Translations under genes and position numbers: made by a program
From: Caballeronia udeis
GTDB lineage: Bacteria > Pseudomonadota > Gammaproteobacteria > Burkholderiales > Burkholderiaceae
Assembly: GCF_001544555.2 (NCBI RefSeq)
Contig: NZ_FCOK02000061.1
Location: 1 to 59,507, forward strand
Direction of reading: 5' to 3'
Length of the DNA stretch: 59,507 bases
The notes under the pieces: model-generated
What the model was told of the DNA's origin: nothing
The model's database searches: none
What the model saw: only the letters and a program-made list of their open reading frames with translations
Shown: positions 1 through 7,524 of the stretch, in pieces
How the letters are laid out: each line of letters opens with the position of its first letter
Numbering within the stretch: the stretch's first letter is position 1

Positions 1-200
1 CCTAAGTACCTAAGTACCTAAGTACCTAAGTACCTAAGTACCTAAGTACCTAAGTACCTAAGTACCTAAGTACCTAACTACCTAACTACCTAACTACCTA
101 ACTACCTAACTACCTAACTACCTAACTACCTAACTACCTAACTACCTAACTACCTAACTACCTAACTACCTAACTACCTAAGTACCTAAGTACCTAACTA
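1..200. repeat. 8-bp tandem repeat array, 25 units
   Basis: The first 200 bases are 25 perfect head-to-tail octamers of two kinds, CCTAAGTA and CCTAACTA, differing at one base. Reading left to right there are 9 of the first kind, 13 of the second, 2 of the first and 1 of the second. The array begins at the window edge, so its true length is unknown. No reading frame uses it. The blockwise order of the variants suggests growth by slippage or unequal exchange rather than independent mutation. Confidence 0.97.
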
Positions 201-483
201 CGATAACGAGGTGCATCGATGACCACGGTCATCGCAACCTGCGGGAGTTTCAATCATCAAGGATAACGAACGATCCAACTGGCACGACGGTTCATCGGCG
301 CAATCCGTCGCCAAGTTCGGCCAGTGATATTCTTGCGTTCACTGCATTTCCCAATGCAGATGCTGTGTGAAATGCTCTCTGTCAATTGCCAAGAGACTGA
401 AGCAACACCTCTTGCATAGCGGGCACACTACTAGCAGCTCACCTTCAGGCGTCTAGCCGAAGGCGAACAACCAGGAGAAAGTC

Positions 484-1344
484 ATGAACGACAAGCGAGA
501 TATGGCGCCAGACAGCACGGCAGCGCGAGTCGCCTTGTGGCGTGCTCTGCATGTCGAGGCCGACCCGCCGCCACATGTGCTGGAAGATCGGATCGGTCTT
601 AAGCTGCTGTCCCCGGACGAGGGTTGGCGTAGTCGCGGGGACATGGACCCGCAATTCACGCGGCCCTTTCGCGCATCGATCGTGGCTCGTGCCCGCTTCA
701 TTGAGGACCTGGTCGTCGAGCAGGTCGGCCACGGGCTGAGTCAGTATGTGATCCTCGGCGCCGGCCTTGACAGCTTCGCACAGCGGCGGCCGGAGATAGC
801 GTCGCGCCTCAGGGTGTTCGAGGTCGACCAGCCGGCTCCTCAGGAATGGAAGCGCCAGCGTCTGATCGAACTGGGCTTAGGCGTCCCGGACTGGCTACGC
901 TTCGTGCCGGTCGATTTCGAGGCGGGCGGGTGCTGGCAGGACGAGCTCGTGACGGCCGGCTTCGACAACAGCAAGCCGGCGGTCGTGGTCTCCACGGGCG
1001 TCAGCATGTATCTCACCAAGGAGGCGAACGCCGCTACGTTGCGCGAGGTCGCGGCCCTCGCGCAAGGATCCACGCTCGCCATGACGTTCCTGCTTCCGCT
1101 GGAGCTTGCCGACACCGAGGTACGTCCCGGGCTTGAGATGGCCGAGAGGGGAGCGCGAGCAAGCGGGACACCTTTCCTCAGCTTCTTCACCCCGCCGGAG
1201 ATACTGGCGCTGGCCCGCGAAAACGGCTTTGGACAAGCACAGCATGTCTCGGCAGCTGATCTTATCCAGCGCTACTTTGGGGGCCGGACAGATGGTCTGC
1301 GTCCGCCGAACAACGCGGAGGAACTGCTGGTGGCAAGTACATAG
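484..1344 (+). CDS. class I SAM-dependent methyltransferase, leucine carboxyl methyltransferase (PF04072/TIGR00027) family
   Basis: A 286-residue protein. The SAM-binding part is visible as YVILGAGLDSFAQR (about residues 88-101) followed by FEVDQP and, further on, the VPVDFE acidic strand; this series is typical of the LCM-like family of bacterial O-methyltransferases. The start is supported by an AGGAG ribosome binding site a few bases upstream. Members of this family are common in actinobacteria and Burkholderiaceae and their substrates are mostly unknown; no biosynthetic partner lies beside it. It is followed by remnants on the other strand, so it is probably monocistronic. The family is confident, the substrate unknown. 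Confidence 0.85.
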   Translation: MNDKRDMAPDSTAARVALWRALHVEADPPPHVLEDRIGLKLLSPDEGWRSRGDMDPQFTRPFRASIVARARFIEDLVVEQVGHGLSQYVILGAGLDSFAQRRPEIASRLRVFEVDQPAPQEWKRQRLIELGLGVPDWLRFVPVDFEAGGCWQDELVTAGFDNSKPAVVVSTGVSMYLTKEANAATLREVAALAQGSTLAMTFLLPLELADTEVRPGLEMAERGARASGTPFLSFFTPPEILALARENGFGQAQHVSAADLIQRYFGGRTDGLRPPNNAEELLVAST

Positions 1345-1427
1345 CTGCCCCTGGAAGCTGCCGCAGACGTCTCTACGCAACCGGTAACGCATACGAGAGA
1401 CGCACCATCCGCCCGCCCCAACGCCCG

Positions 1428-1600
1428 TCAACGCGAGACGTATTCATTGGGGTAATTCGATTCCCAGCCGCCGCCGAGCGCCTTGCAGAGGGTGATGAGG
1501 TTCGCTGCAGCGGTCGCCTTGCTTTGTTCCAGATTGCTCTGACCGTCCAGCAGTTGCTTTAAAGCACCAGCGGCAAGATTCGCGCTTTCGTCGAATTCGT
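1428..1600 (-). pseudogene. C-terminal remnant of an RND-type outer membrane factor lipoprotein
   Basis: The minus strand encodes a tail reading AANLITLCKALGGGWES before a stop at 1428. This matches the usual C-terminus of OprM/NodT-family outer membrane factors, which end in a NLxxLYKALGGGW motif. Upstream in the same frame the similarity fades after about 55 residues and there is no lipoprotein N-terminus, so only a fragment of a roughly 480-residue gene is left. The intact OMF gene elsewhere in the window (24052-25593) is a different sequence. The left boundary is approximate. Confidence 0.6.
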
Positions 1601-1630
1601 TACCGAGACACTGCGCAAGAACGCGCGCCT

Positions 1631-2176
1631 TCAGGGCGTGGACGCTGCTGCAATGCGAACTTCCCGGTAGGCGGCCACCAGTGCATCGAGGTCGAACGCC
1701 CTGTTCAGTCCACTTGGATTGGGTACGACCCACGCGCGCGCGCCGCCGAATGGCCTGGTTTGCAGCCCCCAACTGATATTGCGCGTGCCGGAGATTCCCG
1801 AGAGCGCGATCTTTCCAAGGAACACGATGTGCCGCGGTGCGTAGTGTTCGATCTTGCGCCGAAAATCATCGCCGGCCAGTTCAATCTCGGATCGCGACAG
1901 ATCGGCGGCTTGCGCTGTTGGCCGCGGGACCACCGTCGTGAGACCGCAGTCATATTGAAGAAGCGTGCGGTCGTCTTCGGGACGAATCTGCTCGGGAGTA
2001 AAGCCGGCAAGATGCATCACCCGCCAGAACCGGTTGCCTCTGCCCGCAAAATGATGACCTGTCGATGCCGCACGCATACCTGGATTGATCCCGCAGAATA
2101 TTATCGACAACCCCGGTTCAAGGACATCAGGAAGCGATTGCGGGGAATCAACGTAAGTGACAGATGAAAGAGTCAT
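1631..2176 (-). CDS. mug: G/U mismatch-specific DNA glycosylase (Mug)
   Basis: A 181-residue protein of the uracil-DNA glycosylase superfamily, Mug/TDG branch. The first active-site motif is GINPG (about residues 30-34) with the following TGHHFAGRGNRFW segment, and the second is NPSGLN near residue 153, both diagnostic of Mug. It removes uracil or ethenocytosine opposite guanine in base-excision repair in the cytoplasm. Length fits the family. It lies between two decayed genes on the same strand, and its start overlaps the end of the GlxA-like remnant by four bases. The gene itself looks intact. Confidence 0.9.
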   Translation of the reverse strand: MTLSSVTYVDSPQSLPDVLEPGLSIIFCGINPGMRAASTGHHFAGRGNRFWRVMHLAGFTPEQIRPEDDRTLLQYDCGLTTVVPRPTAQAADLSRSEIELAGDDFRRKIEHYAPRHIVFLGKIALSGISGTRNISWGLQTRPFGGARAWVVPNPSGLNRAFDLDALVAAYREVRIAAASTP

Positions 2177-2397
2177 TGATAGGAACGTTTTGCGACACGC
2201 GCCGCCAGCTCGTGTCCCCAGTTTTTAAAGAGGCGCCCGTCACGAACAAAGATTGTGTCGGGCTGCACTGACATTTGCGGAAATTCGTGGGCGAGGCGGT
2301 CAGCGTCCGCCCAGTGAGTTGTCACGTCCTTGTCGTCAAGCAGTCCCGCATGGGCAAGCGCGAATGCCCCGTTGCAAACGATGCAAATCACGCACAA
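2173..2397 (-). pseudogene. fragment of a GlxA-type (DJ-1/PfpI plus AraC) transcription regulator
   Basis: A 74-codon frame whose first 55 residues resemble the middle of the DJ-1/PfpI-like domain of GlxA-family regulators: the NGAFALAHAGLLD segment, then THWADADRLAHEFPQ and DTIFVRDGRLF. In full-length members this is followed by a helix and then two AraC helix-turn-helix motifs. Here it ends within 20 unrelated residues. The beginning of the domain is also missing, replaced by the end of the neighbouring LysR gene. It looks like a decayed remnant. Confidence 0.55.
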
Positions 2398-3308
2398 CTA
2401 CGGCCCAGTCTTTCCATCAGGAAGTCGACAAAGCTCCGCACACGCGACGACAGATGCCGCGCATGCGGATAGATCAGGACGAAGGGCCGCGAACAACCGC
2501 CATAAGGAATCAGCAATTCCTTGAGCGTTCCTTCTGCGATGTCTTTGTCGACAATGAAACGATAGGTCTGGAAAATGCCCGCCCCATGGCGCGCCAGGGT
2601 CACTCCGGCAAGCACGTCGCCCGACGACGCGTAGCCGCCGCGCGTCATCATCTCCGCTTCCTCGTGTTCCTGGTTGAACACCCACGGGAGATTGCGGCCG
2701 GTACTTGGCAACGCATACTGGATGCAGTCGTGATTGACCAGATCATCCGGCGTTTCCAGTTTGCCGGCGTTGCGCAGATAAGCCGGCGAAGCGACGACCA
2801 CCAGTTCCGCATCCTCGATCTTTCGCGCGATCAGACCGGAGTCGCTCGGCGCACGTCCGCGAATGGCCAGGTCGAAGCCTTCTTCCGCAAAGTCGATATT
2901 GCGGTTGCTAAGGTGCGTTTCGATCGTGACACCCGGATAGCGGGCACGAAACTCGGCAAGCAGGGGAAGCACTCGATAGTGGCCATACGGGGTCGGCATG
3001 CTGATCCGCAACACACCGGTCGGTGTGGTTTGCTGGCCGGTTGCTTCACGCTCGGCGTCGGCAAGCAGGCTCAGCACCTGCCGGCATTGTTCGAAGTAGC
3101 GCCTTCCTGCATCGGTCAGGCGGATCTGTCTTGTTGTCCGCACAAACAGGCGCACACCCAGGCGTGTCTCCAGACGCGCGACTGAACGGCTGACGGCGGC
3201 CGGCGTAACGCTTGCGGCGTTCGCGGCAACCGTAAAGCTCTCGAGTTCAGCCGCAAGGCAGAACAGTTCAATACTGCCCAGGAGAAGATCTTCAAATTGA
3301 CGCTGCAT
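2388..3308 (-). CDS. LysR family transcriptional regulator
   Basis: A 306-residue LTTR of normal length. The N-terminal winged helix-turn-helix is visible at about residues 18-65 (AANAASVTPAAVSRSVARLE, then RLFVRTTRQIRLTDAG), followed by a periplasmic-binding-like effector domain that opens with GVLRISMP and contains the DLAIRGR motif. It resembles the CrgA/DsdC-like branch that commonly regulates a neighbouring oxidoreductase gene. No obvious target gene is adjacent: downstream is a remnant, and the 508 bp upstream hold no gene. The effector cannot be inferred. Confidence 0.88.
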   Translation of the reverse strand: MQRQFEDLLLGSIELFCLAAELESFTVAANAASVTPAAVSRSVARLETRLGVRLFVRTTRQIRLTDAGRRYFEQCRQVLSLLADAEREATGQQTTPTGVLRISMPTPYGHYRVLPLLAEFRARYPGVTIETHLSNRNIDFAEEGFDLAIRGRAPSDSGLIARKIEDAELVVVASPAYLRNAGKLETPDDLVNHDCIQYALPSTGRNLPWVFNQEHEEAEMMTRGGYASSGDVLAGVTLARHGAGIFQTYRFIVDKDIAEGTLKELLIPYGGCSRPFVLIYPHARHLSSRVRSFVDFLMERLGRSCA

Positions 3309-3816
3309 GGGCTTTCGACAACCTTCGGTATCGCGCTTTCTTGCGCTGGCAGAAAGGCACCCGGAACGGGCGCAAAGTGTACGCAGCGGACGGCGCGGTC
3401 GCCTTCAGTGCGCAACAAGGGGCGATACAGAATATCAGGATATAACGCGAGGAGCATCCAGGAGGAAGCGACGTGACCAGCGCGTGATCACTGAAGCCGT
3501 GCGCCTGTACCGTCGCGCGGGACGCAGGGAAGGTGCGTAGTTTCGTAGCGAAACGCAGGGGGAGTTTGGATACGGTGCGCAGCGTAGGCATCGGCTCTGG
3601 CTGGGTGGTTGCCAGCAGCCGGGGTGATGATCCAACTAGCGTTCGAAATGAAAAACGTGCCAGCCGGCAGTAGCTTGCAGGCTAGCGGGCAACGCAAGGC
3701 GATCGACGTGCAAATAGGACAGGGCGTACAGAAAGGCCTCTACGCCAACGCCCCTTGCGCCCGATGTCAATTCGAGGAAGACTCCCGTGCCCGAATCACC
3801 GGACGCGTCCCGATGT
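3309..3816. other. intergenic stretch without a recognisable gene
   Basis: This 508-bp stretch lies upstream of the LysR gene and downstream of the tautomerase gene. Short open frames on both strands have no ribosome binding sites, no recognisable motifs and overlap one another. I see no convincing promoter, hairpin or repeat. It presumably contains the promoter of the LysR gene near 3310-3400. Confidence 0.5.
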
Positions 3817-4053
3817 TCAGGCCGGCTTCCGGGCTAGCTGCTTGCGATAGAGCTCGACTGGCAATCCACCCCAGCCCCAGTTCTCGGTGTCCACCTCTTC
3901 AATGACAACAAAGGTTGCTTCGAGCGGTTTGTTCAGCACGTCGAGCAGCAACTGACTGACGCCTTTGATGAGCTGGGCTTTTTCGTCGGCAGTGACGGAA
4001 TTGTTGCCGGGCCTGGACCCTTCGCGGGTCACCTGAATTGTGACGATAGGCAT
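3817..4053 (-). CDS. tautomerase family protein (4-oxalocrotonate tautomerase-like)
   Basis: A 78-residue protein that begins Met-Pro-Ile-Val-Thr-Ile; after removal of Met the N-terminal proline is the catalytic base of the 4-OT family. The rest follows the short beta-alpha-beta pattern, with FVVIEEVDTENWGWGG in the second half, as in members annotated as 4-oxalocrotonate tautomerase-like. Such enzymes act as cytoplasmic oligomers on keto-enol substrates. It follows the SDR gene by 59 bp on the same strand and probably shares its transcript; the divergent LysR at 5340 is the likely regulator of the pair. Confidence 0.85.
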   Translation of the reverse strand: MPIVTIQVTREGSRPGNNSVTADEKAQLIKGVSQLLLDVLNKPLEATFVVIEEVDTENWGWGGLPVELYRKQLARKPA

Positions 4054-4112
4054 GTCGTCCTCCGTAATGGTCGGTTGACTTCAAGGGCGGCGGTCGGCGC
4101 CGCCCGGGATGA

Positions 4113-4823
4113 TCAGTGACCGGCGCTCTGGCCGCCATCGACGTGCAGGATTTCGCCCGTCACGAACGGTGCTGCATCCAGATACAGGACAGCGTTCACG
4201 ATATCGCTCATCTCGCCCATGTGACCCATCGGATGCATTGCGTCGAGCGCCGCATGGGTTTCCTGCGGGTGCATCGGCGATTTGATGATACCCGGCGAGA
4301 CGGCGTTGGCGCGGATCCCCTTTTTCGAGTATTCGATAGCGAGCGATTTCGTGGCGGCGTTCAGTCCGCCCTTGGTCAGCGACGCCAGCACCGAGGGTAT
4401 GCCATCGACGGCATGATCGGTCAGGCTGGTCGTGATGTTGACCACGTGACCGCTGGCATTCTTTTCCATCTCGGCAATGGCCAGTTGTGTGATGTAGAAG
4501 AAGCCGCCGACGTTCACGCCGGTCATGGCTGCGAAGTCTTCCGTGGTGTAATTGGTGAAAGGCTTGGCGATGAAGATACCGGCGTTGTTGACCAGCGTGT
4601 CGATGCGGCCAAAGCGGGCCACGCCTTCCGAAATCACGCGGCGCGCGGTAGCCGGGTCGGCAATATCGCCGGCGATGGTCACAATATTGGGGTCGTCCGA
4701 CGGGCTGACCGACCGTGCGGTTGCGACGACGCGGTAGTCGAGCTTGCGGAACGCCTTGACCAGTTCGGCGCCAATGCCTTGCGATGCACCGGTAACAACA
4801 ACGACTTTTTGTGATGTGTTCAT
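4113..4823 (-). CDS. SDR-family oxidoreductase lacking the catalytic tyrosine
   Basis: A 236-residue protein with a classical SDR scaffold: TGASQGIG (residues 11-18) for NAD(P) binding, the GDIAD cofactor motif, NNAG (79-82), PG after the active-site region and a C-terminal VDGGQS. At the YxxxK site the lysine is K151, but the residue four positions before it is Ala147 (codon GCG), not Tyr. The segment reads SVLASLTKGG. The usual reductase chemistry is therefore doubtful by sequence, though the cofactor site is kept. It is the first gene of a probable SDR-tautomerase operon and is divergent from a LysR gene. Confidence 0.85.
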   Translation of the reverse strand: MNTSQKVVVVTGASQGIGAELVKAFRKLDYRVVATARSVSPSDDPNIVTIAGDIADPATARRVISEGVARFGRIDTLVNNAGIFIAKPFTNYTTEDFAAMTGVNVGGFFYITQLAIAEMEKNASGHVVNITTSLTDHAVDGIPSVLASLTKGGLNAATKSLAIEYSKKGIRANAVSPGIIKSPMHPQETHAALDAMHPMGHMGEMSDIVNAVLYLDAAPFVTGEILHVDGGQSAGH

Positions 4824-5339
4824 GATGAAACCTCCAGATTAGATGCTTGGGATCAGATGCTGATCGGGCCGCTGGCTCCGATGGTATGAAATCTATGCGC
4901 ATTGGCGCTGAATTCGAATACCCGCCTTGGACAAACAGTCGTGCTTGCCAAGTACAAATGAGTTCTGTGGCGGCTGCGCTTGCCGGTCGGCCGTGCCGGA
5001 TAAACATCTGGAGAATTGAGCGCGAGGCGCTCGTCTGGTCGGCACCGTCCTCGCGCAGGCAATGCTGATTCCCGCGGCACTGTTGATCGTGCGCGTGGCA
5101 GAAGCCATCCAGGCGAGTTGATGATGCGGTGACCGGGTGATTCCCGCGCCGGAAGGCGGCATTCGTATCCCACGCGGGTGTGGTGCTGGAACGCCGGAAC
5201 AGTACACTACGCGTTCCAGCAGCAAACCGGCGCTTCCGGTCTGCCGCATGCGCCAGGTCTTTCGGGCAAGGACCTCAGCGGATTTCGCACTTCACTTCGT
5301 GAAGGTCTCTTCAGAACACTCGATTCGCACCAGAACCTC
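4824..5339. other. divergent intergenic region between SDR and LysR genes
   Basis: These 516 bp separate the divergently transcribed SDR gene (minus strand) and the LysR gene at 5340 (plus strand). Such an arrangement usually contains both promoters and LysR operators. Overlapping open frames here lack ribosome binding sites and motifs. I could not single out a convincing operator by eye. Confidence 0.45.
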
Positions 5340-6311
5340 ATGGACTATTTTGCGGCGGTACGCGCCTTCGTTTGCGCAGCGGAACTGCAAAGCTTCAGCA
5401 AGACCGCGCATGAAATGGCAGTCAAGACCTCGACCGTTTCACGCTACGTAAGTGAACTCGAAAAGGATCTGGGCATTGCCCTGTTCAACCGGTCGACGCG
5501 CGGTCTTGTCCTGACGGAGGGCGGCAGGGTATTTCGCGAGCATGCGCTGGTTGCACTACAGGCGCTCGATGATGCGCGCCATGTCACGTCGTCGCTGAAT
5601 CGCACACCGCAGGGCCTGCTGCGCGTCACGATACCTCCCGCATTTGGGCGCCGGCACATCGTGCCGCATCTCCCCGCTTTCATGAAGCGCTATCCGGACA
5701 TTGACCTCGACATCGTGTCGGCCGACGAAACGCTCAACATGATCGAAGCCGGCATCGACGTTGCGATTCGCATTGGCGTGCTCCCGGATTCGTCATTGAT
5801 GGCCAAACGCGTGGCTTCGCACCGGCGCATCGCCTGCGGCAGCCCCGCTTACTTCAAGCGCAACGGGACGCCTGCCGTTCCTGAAGATCTGAGCGCACAC
5901 GATTCGCTTCGCTTGTCCCTGTTACCAGACGACAAATGGTCCTTCACCCGAATTGGGGACACACGCAAACGCACACACAAACGCACGGGGCCGCAGCACG
6001 TGCTCGTGGAATTGAAAGGACGTTTGCGCGGGGACGACTCCGAGGTGCTGCTGGAGCTCGCACTGGCCGGATGCGGCGTTGCGTTGCTGCCGACCTGGCT
6101 GATAGGCCCGGCCCTGCGTGAGGGGCGCCTGGTGCACGTGCTGCCCGAATGGGAGGCGCGCACGGGGCGGGCAGAACCGGCGATCTGGGCGGTTTATCCG
6201 CCGAAGAAAATTGTTTCGTCGAAGGTGCGTGCGTTCGTCGATTTCTACGTCGATGTGATTGGCGAGCCGCCGTACTGGGACGACGGACTCGCGTTGATGC
6301 AGCCGGCTTAG
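5340..6311 (+). CDS. LysR family transcriptional regulator
   Basis: A 323-residue LTTR. The ATG at 5340 is chosen over an upstream in-frame start because the protein then begins MDYFAAVRAFV, the normal position relative to the winged helix (KTAHEMAVKTSTVSRYVSEL at about residues 21-40). The effector domain opens with GLLRVTIP and has DVAIRIG, as in the DsdC/CrgA-like branch. It is divergent from the SDR-tautomerase pair, which is its probable target. Its stop overlaps the stop of the convergent cupin gene by four bases. A short basic insertion near residues 205-215 (THKRTGP) is unusual for the family. Confidence 0.87.
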   Translation: MDYFAAVRAFVCAAELQSFSKTAHEMAVKTSTVSRYVSELEKDLGIALFNRSTRGLVLTEGGRVFREHALVALQALDDARHVTSSLNRTPQGLLRVTIPPAFGRRHIVPHLPAFMKRYPDIDLDIVSADETLNMIEAGIDVAIRIGVLPDSSLMAKRVASHRRIACGSPAYFKRNGTPAVPEDLSAHDSLRLSLLPDDKWSFTRIGDTRKRTHKRTGPQHVLVELKGRLRGDDSEVLLELALAGCGVALLPTWLIGPALREGRLVHVLPEWEARTGRAEPAIWAVYPPKKIVSSKVRAFVDFYVDVIGEPPYWDDGLALMQPA

Positions 6312-7252
6312 CGGGCGAAGCGGATGTCGAGCGCGCGCAGCCAGGTTTGCAAGCCGGCATCCTGGATCGGAATCACATAGGCGTTCTCGTTCGTTTCATT
6401 GAAATGCGCATGCCAGTATCCCGGCGGCGTCACAAACGTCATCCCGGTTTCCCAGTCGACACGGGTTGGATTCACGATGTCGCCCTTCTCATCCAGCTCG
6501 GTGCCCACCAGCGTATAGACGCCCGGATTGCCACCGGCAATGAAGTCGAGCGCTATCGACTGGTGGCGGTGCGGCTTCTGCGTCGAGTTGGGCGGCACAA
6601 TGCCGAACATGGCCCACAGCACATGGGTCACCGTTCGCGTTTGCGGGAAGTTGGCGTTGCCCATCAGCACACTGATGCGGTTGCGCCGGCCCGCATTGGG
6701 TTCATCCGAGACCCGGCTCAATTCGGCCTGTGCCCGTGCGGCTGGATACAGCGTGGGTGCAAAGCGCGCATTCACGCCGGTTGTGCCGAGATAGGTCAGC
6801 AGAGGGGCGTCGTTGACGTAGTAGAGCGTGGCGGTCGCGTTGGCCGAGAGCACAGCAGCCGCACCTCCAGGCAGCGTAAAAAAGTCGCCCCGGGCGAACG
6901 GGAATGACGTCTCGCTTTGTGTCACGCTGCCCGACCCGCCGATTACGTAAAAAACCTGGGACGTCGCGTTCGGATCGAGCGTCAGGTCATCTCCTGTGTT
7001 GATGCGCAGGAAATTCGCGCTCAGGCCGGGACCGGTAGCGGGGCTCGGGCAACCCAGTTCCGCCGAAAGGTCGAGCGGCACCACGCGGGTTGCGCCGTTC
7101 GAGTACAGCGAAGGGGGGAAATTGCGGAACGGCACGCGCGAGATGAGCTTTGCGCCAATCGGGTTGGCTGACGACGTGTACTCGAAGTATTGCGCGTCCC
7201 TGGTTGCGGGAGACGTTTCAGCGAGGGTGGCTTGGGACGTTCTATTCAACAT
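6308..7252 (-). CDS. cupin-domain protein (gentisate 1,2-dioxygenase-like fold)
   Basis: A 314-residue bicupin. The ATG at 7252 is preferred because an AGGAG sits just upstream, whereas longer starts lie in unlikely sequence. The first cupin covers roughly residues 85-150 (VFYVIGGSGSV, then GDFFTLPGG) and the second about 210-290 with KPHRHQSIALDFI, whose HxH pair could bind metal, and TPPGYWHAHFNE. The closest family I recognise is the gentisate dioxygenase-like cupins, but no other ring-cleavage genes lie nearby and the substrate is not inferable. The gene stands alone, convergent with the LysR gene. Confidence 0.7.
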   Translation of the reverse strand: MLNRTSQATLAETSPATRDAQYFEYTSSANPIGAKLISRVPFRNFPPSLYSNGATRVVPLDLSAELGCPSPATGPGLSANFLRINTGDDLTLDPNATSQVFYVIGGSGSVTQSETSFPFARGDFFTLPGGAAAVLSANATATLYYVNDAPLLTYLGTTGVNARFAPTLYPAARAQAELSRVSDEPNAGRRNRISVLMGNANFPQTRTVTHVLWAMFGIVPPNSTQKPHRHQSIALDFIAGGNPGVYTLVGTELDEKGDIVNPTRVDWETGMTFVTPPGYWHAHFNETNENAYVIPIQDAGLQTWLRALDIRFAR

Positions 7253-7448
7253 GATCTGCTCCTGTGAGTTCGGAAAGCTTCGCGCAGGCCTTGTTATGCG
7301 TGGTGGCTTGCGTCGGAAACCTGCACTCACTGTAGGCGCAGGTCACCGGCCGCAGAAGTGCCCGAAATCGAAATCACTGTTGCGCAATGGGGTGTATGAC
7401 ACGTCCGCTGCGGGGAAGACCGGATAAAAAACACAGGCCGTCCAATAC

Positions 7449-7484
7449 AGAAAAGCCGCGCTCCTTTCGGAGCGCGGCTTTTCT
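7449..7484 (-). terminator. intrinsic terminator of the autotransporter gene
   Basis: A perfect 16-bp inverted repeat with a four-base loop. Read on the minus strand it has a GAAA tetraloop and ends in UUUUCU. It lies about 40 bp past the autotransporter stop codon and also faces away from the cupin gene. The symmetry would allow it to work in both directions. Confidence 0.85.
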
Positions 7485-7524
7485 GACAAGCGGCTGACTG
7501 AACAACCAGCCCTGGGCGCAGCGC

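Noticed and set aside
1..200. CRISPR array
   Set aside because: The units are contiguous octamers without spacers.
2253..3185. 310-codon open frame on the plus strand
   Set aside because: It is antisense to the LysR gene, is rich in Arg/His as GC-rich shadow frames are, and has no motif or ribosome binding site.
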